Below are positions 11,471-21,404 of a stretch of DNA of 64,000 nt, in pieces. Source of the DNA: Stomorhina lunata (Eukaryota > Arthropoda > Insecta > Diptera > Rhiniidae). The stretch spans positions 71,808,629 to 71,872,628 of the forward strand of contig OW121741.1 of assembly GCA_933228675.1 (NCBI GenBank), written 5' to 3'. The translations under genes were made by a program, and so were the position numbers. The notes under the pieces were generated by a model, which did not search any database, was not told where the DNA came from, and saw only the letters and a program-made list of their open reading frames with translations. The first letter of the stretch is position 1, and every line of letters starts with the position of its first letter.

Positions 11471-11479
11471 ACGACAAAG

Positions 11480-11975
11480 ACGCTCTTTATGTTTCGGTTA
11501 TGATAATACGAACATGACACTTTGTTGGCCTGACCACCTTTTCCAAGTATCGATAAAAGCATTTATATGCCTCGATTTTCTAAAACACGACAACTCTAGT
11601 GGATCAATAGAGTTGAATACCCTATTGTCACTGATGGTCACTTTCGAGCTCTCCTGCACTTGAGAGCTTCTGATTCCTTAATATTTTCATCAATCATTAC
11701 TTGTAATGTAGGAACATGATTTACCGTGAGTTTTCTGCGCTAGAATTAACTATTCCCATTTGAAATTGTAAATCGCGATTTTAGGATTCATTCATGTTTT
11801 GTCTCCAAGAGACAACTTCTGAACGGCTTGGTTTATGATTGAATGAATACGAATGGCAAATGTTATTACTTATGATATGCAAAAGAGTAGATAGAATTGG
11901 AATATTATGCAAAAGGTCGTTTATAAAGATTATAAATAGAGTATCAGAAAGAACAGAGCCTTGTGTTACCCCTCA
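11480..11975 (-). pseudogene. LINE reverse transcriptase fragment (jockey-like type)
   Basis: The minus strand reads GVTQGSVLSDTLFIIFINDL, a clear reverse transcriptase motif (G-V-x-Q-G-S-V-L-S-x-T-L-F). It continues with CHSYSFNHKP and NMNESxNRDLQF, which resemble the region after the Y-A-D-D box in non-LTR elements. The YADD box itself is not readable, and several stops interrupt the frame. It is a relic. Confidence 0.65.
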
Positions 11976-12239
11976 TAATCTTGAACTTTTGTGATAAGAC
12001 CACATTCTATAAAATTCAGGTTTTTGGATTGTGGTATTATTATTTTAGAAAAGATGGCCGATAAAATTAAAAAAAGTGTGAAAAAGTTATTATATTTTTT
12101 TAATAACGTTTTCTCTTGGTGCCACACTTTTCTCATATTCATTCTTGTTCCTCAAAATTTTACAATCTCTACTCTTCCCTATAATAAAAAGTAAACACAT
12201 GACATTTGCGACAGGTGCGATTGGCCTTATGTCACCCTA

Positions 12240-12545
12240 AACAAGTAAGAGTGATATATTCGGCTGTGCCGAATCCTGCATACCATATAAAATTTATTTG
12301 TGCAAAATTTAGTGACATAGTTTATAATTTAATAGTTTTTAACTAGCGTTTGTGGCATTTTAGTGGTTACCGGGAGCGGTTTTTATATGAAAGCTATGGT
12401 CAAAAATGGACCGATTCCTATAAAATTTGACATACTGACTGACTAACATAAAACTTCTCTGTTTATTAAAAAGGTTTATCAAAAATTTGGGACATCAAAC
12501 ATTTAATTAAAAAGTTTTACTGTAGTGTATTGCACTAAGAATCCC
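12240..12545 (+). repeat. Family B repeat, 5' part
   Basis: Begins 'acaagtaagagtgatatatt' with the hairpin ATTCGGCTGTGCCGAAT, followed by the blocks 'gcaaaatttagtgacatag' and 'atgaaagctatggtc'. It matches the start and an inner part of the full copy at 24163-25991; the rest is absent. Confidence 0.7.
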
Positions 12546-12580
12546 AATTTATCTTATCTTATATTCTTAAACGAGCAATA

Positions 12581-12584
<4 letters not shown>

Positions 12585-12658
<74 letters not shown>

Positions 12659-12669
12659 TATGTATATAT
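12585..12669. repeat. TA dinucleotide microsatellite
   Basis: About 65 bases of uninterrupted TA, then two short interruptions containing 'acatatatatgt'. Confidence 0.95.
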
Positions 12670-14019
12670 AGAATGACTATCTCGAAAACGGCGGTTTTGA
12701 TAAAATTTGGACAGTGGGTATCTTTTTTGATGTATAGGTCGAAGAAGAAGGGACTTTTGGAACCTTTGCCTCTAAGAGGGTAAAAACGGGTAAAAAGGGG
12801 AAAAAATCGAAAACGCTATATCTCCTTAAGTAATAGGTATAGAAACAAAATTTAAATTACGTTTGTGTTTGGTACTTTTTTGAAACTATGTCCGATAAGG
12901 GGTAAAAAAGGGTAAAAATAGTTTTTTTGGTACCTTTTTAACCCTCTCTTATATTTTAAACTAAGGAATATAGAAAAAAACTTTGTACTGCAATCAATAG
13001 ATGTGAAAGAAATATTGAACACGTATTTGGTACTTTTTTGATTTTGTCGCCAAAATGTGTAAAAAAGGGATAAACTGATAACTTAACATCTACAAAAGTA
13101 AAATGAATAGGAAAATTATGTTAACTGCTTTCTAATAAAATGTACCGAATTCAATTGGTACCAAAGAAGTACCAATTTTGCATATGGAACTTTTTGAAAT
13201 TAGGGGATAAAAAGGGGAAAAAATTAGTAATGTTATAACTTTAAAACAAATGAATGTTTGTCTGTATGTATGTTCTTTATAGAATAGTAAACTGTAAGTT
13301 TGAACATGTTATGCTCTTTAGCAAAGATGTTGCGGATAAGCCGGCGGAGGTTTTTAAGTTGGTAAACCGAATTTCCGACAGGTGGCGCCACTGAAAATTA
13401 CTAAAAATTAATTAAATCGTAAACTGTACATTTGATCATACTATGATCTTTTGCAAAGTTGTAGCGCATGAGCCGGCGAATGCTTTTTAATTGATATGAA
13501 TAATTTCCGACAGGTGGCGCTACTGAAAATTACTCAAAGTCAATTTAATCGTAAGCTGTACATATAATCATACTATAATCTTTAGCAATGTTGTTGCACA
13601 TGAGCCGATGCAGGTTTCTTAGTTGGTATGAAGAAATTTCGACAGGTGGCGCCACTGAAATTTACTTAAAGTCAATTTAATCGTAAACTGTACATTTAAT
13701 CATACTATAATTTTTAGCAAAGTTATTGAGGATAATCCGACGAAGGTTTATTAATTGGAATGACCAAAGTCCAACAGGTGGCGCCACTGAAAATTACTCA
13801 AAATGAATTAAATCGTAAAGTGTGCATTTGATCAGACTATAATCTTTAGCAAAGTTGTTGCGCATGAGTCGACGGAGGTTTCTGTTGGTATGACCAATTT
13901 TCAAAATTATTTAAAATGAGTTAAACTGTAACTGTATAAAATAAAATATATAAAAACTTTAAAATTTGCCTCAAAGTGCTTATCATAAAGCCCCGAGCAA
14001 GGCTCGGTAAACCAGGTAC
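12670..14019 (+). repeat. Dispersed repeat D, copy 1, with internal minisatellite
   Basis: Shared landmarks with 38300-39425 are 'aaaatttggacagtgggta', 'ggtaccaaagaagtaccaat', the 132-bp array, and the end 'cgagcaaggctcggtaaacc' followed by 'aggtact'. The end contains a hairpin (CCGAGC/GCTCGG). No protein is encoded, and the class is unknown. Confidence 0.75.
13315..13925. repeat. 132-bp tandem array
   Basis: Four full units and a decayed fifth. The conserved core 'cgacaggtggcgccactgaa' recurs at 13377, 13509, 13641 and 13773, a constant 132-bp step. The units also share 'aaatcgtaaactgtacattt' and 'gcaaagttgttgcgcatgag'. Confidence 0.9.
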
Positions 14020-14026
14020 TTACAAT

Positions 14027-14215
14027 TATTTATTATTGTAATAAATAGTTTTTTGATAAAACCAAAAAATGTTGGTGGGGAAACCTTTCCTCGACGCGTT
14101 TCGATGGTTGGTTAGACCATCTCATCAGGAGGATTATCCCTAATTCTAGACAGAGCGAAAACCTCACATTATGTATAATTTGAGGGACTGAATAAATACG
14201 AATTATTATTATTGT
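14027..14215 (-). mobile_element. Penelope-like element fragment (terminal repeat part)
   Basis: The minus strand carries 'aatgtgaggttttcgctctg', then 'attagggataatcctcctga' and a hammerhead core. Most of this is shared with 54390-54500. Hammerhead ribozymes are known in the terminal repeats of Penelope-like retroelements, hence the assignment. No reverse transcriptase or GIY-YIG part is seen nearby. Confidence 0.6.
14088..14133 (-). ncRNA. Hammerhead ribozyme, complete core
   Basis: On the minus strand the order is as follows. Stem I 5' strand TCCTC (14129-14133) is followed by CTGATGA. Stem II is GATGGT/ACCATC, 6 bp, closed by the 7-base loop CTAACCA. Then come GAAA, the short stem III segment CGCG, TC, and stem I 3' strand GAGGA (14088-14092). 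All invariant core bases of the hammerhead fold are present, with the G-C pair next to A9 and an A-U closing pair at stem III. Cleavage is predicted after GTC, between 14093 and 14092. Stem III is only about 2 bp; ACGCGT is self-complementary, so a dimeric form is possible. The role would be self-cleavage of the element transcript. Confidence 0.75.
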
Positions 14216-14439
14216 GTCCAACAAATATCAACATAAAGCGCAGATTATCATCCGAACAGAAACACACAAACATTTTTCAGTTTTATCATTTCTTTATTTC
14301 CCACACTTTTGTGAACCGATTTTACCAATTTTCACCACACAATTTCTATAACATATCGAAAATACTTTTGCTAAATTTTGTCGCTCTAGCTCTTGCAGTT
14401 AAAGAGCTATCGCGCTTTTCTATGACGGAAAGACGGACA

Positions 14440-15055
14440 TAAACCGTCTTACTTTTTGTATTTTTGTATTTCCGTAAGTTTTTTATATGGGAGCTATGGT
14501 CAAATGGTGTCCGATTGTGACAAAATTTTGCACACTGGTTGTCATTGACATAACCCCTGCTCGTGCTAAATTTAGTGGTTATATCTGTTATAGTTTTAGA
14601 TTTATTGGCATTTAAGTGTATTTTAGGTAAAATTTTGGCTGTTTCCGTAAGTTTTTTGTATGAGAGCTATGACTAAATGTGAACCGATTTTGATGAAATG
14701 TCATATGCTGCCTAGGGCTTATGCAATATTTATACCAAATTTTATCGTCGTTATTATAGTTTGTTATTGGTCCAATGTTAACCGATTTTGCCCAATGTCA
14801 ATACCAAAATTTTCTCAGAGATGACGAATGTTTTTAATAAGTTTTAGTGAGCTAGCTCCTTTCGTTTAGGCGTTATCGTGATTTCAACAGACAGACGGAC
14901 ATCGCTTAATCGTCTTAGAATTTCATAAGGATTCAGAATATATATCGTTTCTGATTTTTGAGCCAATATTAAGGAAATTACAAACGGAATGACAATCTCA
15001 ATATACCCCCATTCTTTTTGATGTTCAAGTCACATACATATCTTAGCATTCATTT
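14440..15055 (+). repeat. Family B repeat, 3' part
   Basis: Blocks 'atgggagctatggtcaaatg', 'cgattttgcccaatgtcaat' and 'caatctcaatataccccc' match the second half of the full copy at 24163-25991. The end hairpin partner is cut short ('ttctttttgatg'). Confidence 0.75.
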
Positions 15056-15109
15056 GGACAGATGTATAACTTGGTGTCGTCATATTGAAACCAAAAGACT
15101 TCATTTAAA

Positions 15110-15515
15110 GATTACTTACTTAATTACTTCAATGGCCTATATTTACAACCGGTTATGGCCGAGCATAATTTAGAATTCCATGCTCTTCGATCTTTTGCAA
15201 ATATTCTTCAAATTCGAAAGCCAAGCTTTGTTAGATTTTCCTGTACTTGGCCTTTCCTTTGAAGTTCCTCTTCTAACATTAAAGAGGCATTTTAAATTCT
15301 AATTCTAGATTTTTCATAGTAATTGTTCTTTTTAGGAGTGGGTTACTAGCCCCACGTCCCAAATTTTTATCGTTCTTATGGGAGAACTAGCATATTGGCA
15401 AACTAGTTCCCCAGGTGATACCACGAGGAGGTCAGTGTCCCCAGTTGAGATGAAGAATAACAAAGATAAGTCTTAAATTATCAAGTTAAGACCAATCAGA
15501 ACCGTTGCTTGGCAT
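15110..15515 (-). mobile_element. LINE C-terminal and 3' region, fragment
   Basis: Starts with TTAC-type repeats and 'aatggcctatatttacaacc'. It then contains the decayed ORF2 end on the minus strand, and a block (15400-15515) that is also at 6885-6995. It is the longest of the short copies of this LINE tail in the window. Confidence 0.6.
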
Positions 15516-15850
15516 CCAACATCCGCTACAATCATGAAGATTAAAGCTTCTAATATCCATTGGCTAATCAATGAAGATTCAAGGTTAAGCCTTGACAACA
15601 AAGTCCTTTTTTATAATTCAGTTTTAAAACCAATTTGGGCACATGGAATTTATTTGTGGGGAAAAACACGTTGTAGAAATGTCGGCCTCATCCAAAGAGC
15701 TCAATCAAAAATTCTTAGAACTATCGTACACTATCGTACAAAACTAAAAACATCTACAGGGACCTCAATATTTCCCTTGTTAAAGATAAGTTAAACATAA
15801 CAAATCTTTAACTATATTTCAAGATATTGAACCTTCATTGGTGGGGCAAA
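15516..15850 (+). pseudogene. Jockey-type LINE ORF2 C-terminal fragment
   Basis: The plus strand reads IHWLINEDSRLSLDNKVLFY, NSVLKPIWAHGIYLWGKTR, then LIQRAQSKILRTIV. This is the region after the reverse transcriptase core in jockey-type elements (KLSL.NK.LLY...LKP.W.YGI.LWG...QR.Q...LR). A frame change follows near 15740, after which RDLNISLVKDKLNIT can be read in another frame. No catalytic motif is present. It lies head to head with the LINE tail before it, so these are two separate insertions. Confidence 0.8.
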
Positions 15851-16407
15851 TTCTGAAGGGAGCAATTCTACATACCAACTATATTGCTAAGGAACGGATT
15901 TTACCTGTAATTGTTGTACTGACTACTGACTAATTGACCACGAAAGGGTGATTCCTAACACATTTAGCTGTATTAAAAAATGGACTTTCGTTACTAAGTT
16001 CCAATAAATTGTTTTACTATATATCAAAATAGTACGATAGTAGCACTCGGAAAAAATCTGTAATAGAAAGGAAATAATCTATTAAAGCTTATACCTTCGT
16101 AGTCAACTGGCCAGTAGACAGAACTACACTCTATAGAGAAAATCCGTTCTTTGCCCGAATCTTTCGTATATAGAATTCGCTTCATGCAGAACTTTTTTCT
16201 GTCAGCTGCAATATCAATTTCCATAAGCAAACAATTTGTTACGAGAGGATAGATGGAGTAGATCTATCCTCTTGTAACAAATTTTACTAGTTCCAGCACA
16301 AAGCATTACACTCATTCCCTGAGCTCTAAATTTAACAAGTATAAGTGTTATATTTGGCTATGCCGAACCTTTTATACCCACCATCAATTGTGTAAAATCT
16401 ACATGTA

Positions 16408-17704
16408 ATGGGTGTTTTTTTTAGAGGTATAGAACTTCGAATTGAAATAAAACACAAGAAAATCGTTTTAATGTCCATCAATTTGGCTTTATTGGAAGGA
16501 TAATTTTATGCCATTAATGTTTAAATATGATTTCGGGCATGTGGCCGCCGCGGCTGGCTCGAATAAAGCCAATTCTACAGGTCCAATTTTCAACTACTTT
16601 TTCGAGCATATGGGGCTGTATGTTGGCAATAACGCCACGAATGTTGGCTTCCAAGTCCCCTAACGTTTCTGGTTTGTTGGCGTAGACGAGCGACTTCACA
16701 TATCCCCAAAGAAAATAATCCAGTGGTGTCAAATCGCACGATCTTGGTGGCCAATTGACAGGTCCATTCCACGAAATTATGCGCACATCGAATGTTTCCT
16801 TCAATAAATCAATTGTGACGTGCGCTGTGTGGCATGTAGCGCCGTCTTGTTGGAACCACAACTCATCCACATTCATGCCATCCAATTTGGGAACAAAATA
16901 GTCGGTTATCATGGCTCTATACCGGTCTCCATTTATGGTAACTGACTCTCCAGCATTATTTCGGAAGAAGTATGGCCCAATGACTCCACCAGCCCATAGA
17001 GCACACCAAACAGTCAGTTTTTGTGGATGTAATGGCGTCTCAAGGGTCTCATGTGGATTCTCTTCACTCCAAATGCGGCAATTTTGTTTGTTGACGTAGC
17101 CATTCAACCAAAAATGAGCCTCATCACTGAACAAAATTTTGCGATGAAAATCAGCATCGAGATCAATCTCATTTTCGGCCCATACACCAAAATCACGACG
17201 CATTGCATGGTCTCGCGGCTTTAATTCTTGCACAAGCTGGATCTTGTAAGGTCGCAAGCCAAGATCAAAATCTTCCATAAAGTTGATGGACAAAGCTCCA
17301 ATTGCTGTGCACGGTGGCGAATCGATTCATTCGGGTCTTTTTCAACACTTTGCTCTACAGCGGCAATTGTTTCTTCGGTGCGCACTGTTCGACTTCGCTG
17401 CGGATGCGTATTATCACATAGATTAAACGTAGTGCGAAAACGATCCATGGTTAACCGAATTAATTGCTCTGATGGATGATTATGTCGACCATAAAATGGA
17501 CGGAGCTTGCGGTAAACTTCGCGAACTGAACCATTATTTTCGAAATAAATTTGCACGATTTGCAAGCGTTGTTCTTTTGTCAACCTGTTCATGATGAAAT
17601 GGCAAACCAAACTAAATATTAATCACTTGACAGCTGACAAAATGGCCGCCAGTTAAAAAAGTGATGTCAACTTAAAGTTCTATACCTCAATAAAAAACAC
17701 CCGA
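16408..17704 (-). mobile_element. DD41D mariner-type element, near full length
   Basis: A 1297-bp element with inverted ends of about 28-30 bp (ATGGGTGTTTTTTTTAGAGG at the left; TCGGGTGTTTTTTATTGAGG read inward from the right; both continue TATAGAACTT). It is flanked by TA at 16406-16407 and 17705-17706. It is inserted into a family B repeat. A truncated copy lies at 51472-51963. Confidence 0.95.
16514..17592 (-). pseudogene. DD41D mariner transposase, one frameshift from open
   Basis: The start is taken at MNRLTKEQR (17592); the frame is also open upstream to an earlier Met at 17610. An N-terminal helix-turn-helix (IVQIYFENNGSVREVYRKL) and a second one (HRAQQLELCPSTLWKIL) precede the catalytic part. 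The catalytic blocks are ILFSDEAHFW, WFQQDGATCHTA and LTPLDYFLWG. Counting from the second Asp, 41 residues separate it from the last Asp. This DD41D spacing is known from the rosa group of tephritid flies. The only clear lesion is a single-base frame change near 17268, just after STLWKIL, about one third into a protein of roughly 360 residues. The C-terminus ends IRASRGGHMPEIIFKH. Confidence 0.9.
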
Positions 17705-18014
17705 TACAAAGCTAATTCAAATGTGGATCAAATTCGAAAAAAAATCTTACGCTAGTTCGTAATGTTGGTCAAATCTTTAGACTAAATTCGGTTGCAGTAG
17801 CTTAATAATGCAACATTTAAAATATTTAAGTGGTTTTCCTGATATTTACTTTGCACACAATTTTGTCTCATAACCGGGTATAGTTACATTACATTAATAA
17901 GCTGTTAGTCGTATTACGTTAATAGTAATACGGCAGGTCCAAATATTTTGTTAAGAGTTCCTAGTGCATCCACCAAATCTTTTTGATTGTAGACATAAAA
18001 AGGTTATATATCGA

Positions 18015-18775
18015 CTTTTTCAGCAGGACGCGACAGGGACAGCAGAAGACGTCATATTTCTTGCTGCTCTTTTGACATTTCTCTTCAGTTAAGTTTGCCA
18101 TTTCATGATGGAAAGGTATACAAGCCAACAACGAGTCGAAATTATTAAAAGTTTCTACCGAAATTCGAAAGTCAATGGCCTCAACGTTAAGAGCGAATCA
18201 TCTTCAGCGATGAGGCTCATTTCTGTCTGAATGGCTTCGTCAATAAACATAATAGGCAGCAATCCACACGTACTTTATAAGTCATCATTGCATCCCGAAA
18301 AAATTACGGTTTGGTGCGGTTTATGGGCTGGCGGCATTATGAATTATAACCAAATATTTTTGTTCCCAATTGGATGATATGGACTTGGAGTATATATGGT
18401 TCCAACAGGACGGCGCCACAAGCCACACAGCGAATGTCACAATTAATTTATTGGAGAACGTGTTATTTCACGAAATGGTCCAGTCGATTGGCCGCCTCAG
18501 TCTTTCGATTTGACGCCGTTAGACTATTTTCTGTGGGGCTACGTCAATGCCAGCAAGCCAGTGACTTTTGATGAACTTCGTACGAATATCGAACGTGAAA
18601 TTGCAGCAGTTAGACTTCTGCAAGCGTTCCCGTGGTGGCTATACAAAAGAAATCGAGTTCCATACATAATGGAATTCAACGTGCTTTAATAGGAATAAAT
18701 TGATTTCCAAAACCGTTTTTGTTTTATTTAAAAAAAAAAACTTTTTTAGCGCTCTTATTGAAAAACCCTTTTATA
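18015..18775 (+). pseudogene. Decayed mariner-type element (relic with inverted ends)
   Basis: The plus strand starts MMERYTSQQRVEIIKSFYR (from 18105), then jumps by an internal deletion to IIFSDEAHFCLNGFVNK. It continues through KITVWCGLWAGGI, GPVDWPPQSFDLTPLDYF and NIEREIAAV, with several frame changes. The right end 'gagcgctcttattgaaaaac' type sequence (18748-18772) has a loose counterpart near 18018. It is related to, but distinct from, the DD41D element beside it. It is dead and internally deleted. Confidence 0.75.
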
Positions 18776-18780
18776 TAATA

Positions 18781-20071
18781 AAGAGTGTTCTAAAAAAAAT
18801 ATGCATTTACTATTTTAGACAAAATTTATCCATAGTGCAGGAAATAATTTATTTTTTGATCAAGTTAGTTTCTATAGATATGTCAGATACTATTATTTTA
18901 GAAATTATCAATTTTCAATAGTTATTTCAATCAAAATGGACTGCGAAAAAAAAGTTTGTGAAAATATAATTAAAACTTTTCAAAAAAATCCGTCATGGAC
19001 TTTTAAAAAAAATAGCTAAAAATTGAAAGTTGACCCTCGAACGGTTTCTAATGCCATCAGACGGTATAAGAAAAACTTGAGCATTGAAAGAAAACCTGGA
19101 TCAGGGAGGAAAAAAGGTCCTACAGATATTGGTAAGGCAAAAGAAGTCGAGCGACTCTTTCGAAGAGCGCCTAACACTTCTTTAAGAAAAGCAGCTCGTA
19201 CGGTAAAATGTTCTACGAATTTTGCACATAGAGTCAAAGCTTATGCTGGACTGAAGACATACAAAGTCCAAAAGGATCCAGATCGCAATGCTATAAAGAA
19301 CTTAGAAGCAAAAAAACGAGCGAAAAAATTGAAGTCTGATTTTATAAAAAAATACACCTGTTGTGTGATGGATGATGAAACATACGTACTGGCAGACTTT
19401 TCTCAACTTCCTGGTCAAGATTTTTATGTTGCTGATAAACGGGGCAAGAGTTTCGCACAAAAAAACAAACAAAATTCCCTAAGAAGTTTCTCGTGTGGCA
19501 AGCTATTTGCAGTTGTGGCAAAAGAAGTAAAGTATTTGTGGCATCTGACACAATAAGCACAGAAATTTATATAAAGGAGTGCCTACAAAAACGGTTGTTA
19601 CCCTTTTTAAGAGAGCACAGAGTGACTACATTTTTTTGGCCCGATTTGGCATCATGCCATTATGGAAAAAAGGCACTTGAGTGGTACTCAAAGAATAATG
19701 TCATTTTTGTACCACGAGAGGCAAATCCACCTAACTGTCCAGAACTTCGGCCTGTGGAAAGGTATTGGGTTTTGGTAAAAAAGGAATTGAAGAACACAGG
19801 AAAGATTTCCAAGAACATGTCCGATTTTAAGCGCAGGTGGAACACATGCTCCAAAAAGGTATCAGAAGCAACTGTAAAATCTTTAATGGGAGGGTTTCCG
19901 AAAAAAGTCGATAATTTTGCAAAACCCGAGTACTAAGTAAACATTTTAATGCTAAATGATTTTGTATAATATGTCATTATATTTATTTGCGTGTTTTGTA
20001 GAGTTTTTATATTAAAAGGTTTGATTTTTATTTAAGAAAATCCAACTACAAATTTTATTTAGAGCACTCTT
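18781..20071 (+). mobile_element. DD37E Tc1/mariner element, copy 2
   Basis: A 1291-bp element with TA at 18779-18780 and 20072-20073 and the same ends as copy 1. It is the only plus-strand copy. It sits directly beside the end of the preceding mariner relic. Confidence 0.95.
18936..19936 (+). pseudogene. DD37E transposase, copy 2 (broken)
   Basis: Start MDCEKKVCENIIKTF. An extra A in an A-run followed by a missing T (18998-19023) puts a TAA stop into the first helix-turn-helix while restoring the frame. The basic linker ERKPGSGRKKGP follows, then a second helix-turn-helix (RTVKCSTNFAHRVKA). Catalytic block one is CVMDDETYV, at about residue 147. A 10-base deletion at about 19445, between short GGCA repeats, removes the NVRQ region and shifts the frame. 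The remaining frame carries FFWPDLASCHY and RPVERYW with the intact 37-residue spacing, and ends in DNFAKPEY. Apart from these lesions, the sequence is very close to the other copies. Confidence 0.9.
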
Positions 20072-20574
20072 TAACTAATAAAAATGATGACTGATTGTTT
20101 AAAAAATTCATATATTGGCTGGTATTTATACAGGGCTTATTTATGCAAAATTTAGTAGCGATAACTGACATAGTTTATAATATAATATCTTTTAACTGAT
20201 ATTTATGTTATTTAGGTGCTTTCCAGGAGTGTTTTTTATATGAAAGCTATAGTCAAAAATTTACAGATTCTTATAAAATTTAATATACTGACCAATAGTT
20301 GTATATAACTTCTTTGTATTAAATCACATCTATTAAAATTTGATTTAATTTATACACAACTTTCTAAAGATACATATTTTGTAGATTTTTGTCATTTGAC
20401 GGGCAGTCGTTTTTGTGTTTCCTTAAGTTTTTTATATGGGAGTGACCGATTGTGACAAAATTTTGCACATTGACATAAAACTTAATTGTGCTAAATTTTG
20501 TGGCTATAGCTTTTATGGTTTATCATTTATTGACATTTAAGTGCTTAAGAGTTTAAGGTTTATCTGCGTAAACA

Positions 20575-20935
20575 CAGTCTAATGGTGCCAATCGTATGAT
20601 CTTGGTGGCCAGTTGATATCGCCACAATGAGAAATTAGGCGGTCAGGAAATGTCTCTTACAAAAAAACCATATTAGCTCGAGTTTTGTGGCATTATTCTC
20701 CAAGTCGCATTATTCAATAGCAGGTAAAAAAAAGTCGGTTATCATATGACCATAACGCTGCGAATTCATGGAATCGTCACACTTTTACTTACAGCACGAT
20801 ATGTGGCTGTGGCAGAATCACAATTTTTGTACTATGTTTTGATAATTTTTATGCATTATGTGATACTTAAGCCATCCATTTTCGTCCATGTCAGACTTTC
20901 AGCTAAAAAGAAAAAAATTGGTTTAACAACTTAGT
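20575..20935 (-). pseudogene. Mariner transposase fragment (second relic in this repeat)
   Basis: The minus strand reads RYGHMITDFF, then, after decay, ETFPDRLISHCGDINWPPRS. These match the regions before and between the catalytic Asp residues of mariner-type transposases (RY..MI.D.F; G..NWPPRS.DL). The 5' part around the glutamine-aspartate block is lost. Confidence 0.7.
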
Positions 20936-21404
20936 TTGGCAGATGTCGAATTCCAGTCATATACTTTTAAAACCACGAAATGGATAATTTTTTAGTTTGT
21001 AATTTATTAGCTATTAGCCTTGACGAGGTAGTGCGGGAGCTATGGTCAAATGTAAGCCGATTTTGCCCAATTTCAATTCCAAAATTTTCCCAGAATGAAG
21101 AATATTTTTGCCAAAATTCAGCTACTTAGCTTCTTTCATTTAGGCTCTATCATGCTTTCAAAAGACAGCTGGACAGACAGACATACGGAAGAAGCTACAA
21201 ACGGAATGACAATCTCAATAGACCTTCGATTCTCTTCGATGTTTCGCTTAAAAAATAGATCTAGTTTTGAATATTTTCACTCACTAACTCACAAATTAAG
21301 CAAACTTTTCATTCTACTCTCGTATTCTTTATTAACTTTTCTTTATTAACTTTTATTCTACAAATTTCCCAAAGATTTGTTACCATTTTTTTATTTATGC
21401 CCCT

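Larger units (their letters stand above)
16332..21243 (+). repeat. Family B repeat split by four insertions
   Basis: Family B sequence is found at 16332-16407, 17705-18014, 20074-20570 and 20940-21243 in the correct order: start hairpin variant 'tatttggctatgccgaacc', then 'tttttgattgtagacataaa', then 'gcttatttatgcaaaattta', then 'cggaatgacaatctcaatag'. The insertions are a DD41D mariner, a mariner relic, DD37E copy 2 and a second mariner relic. Confidence 0.75.
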
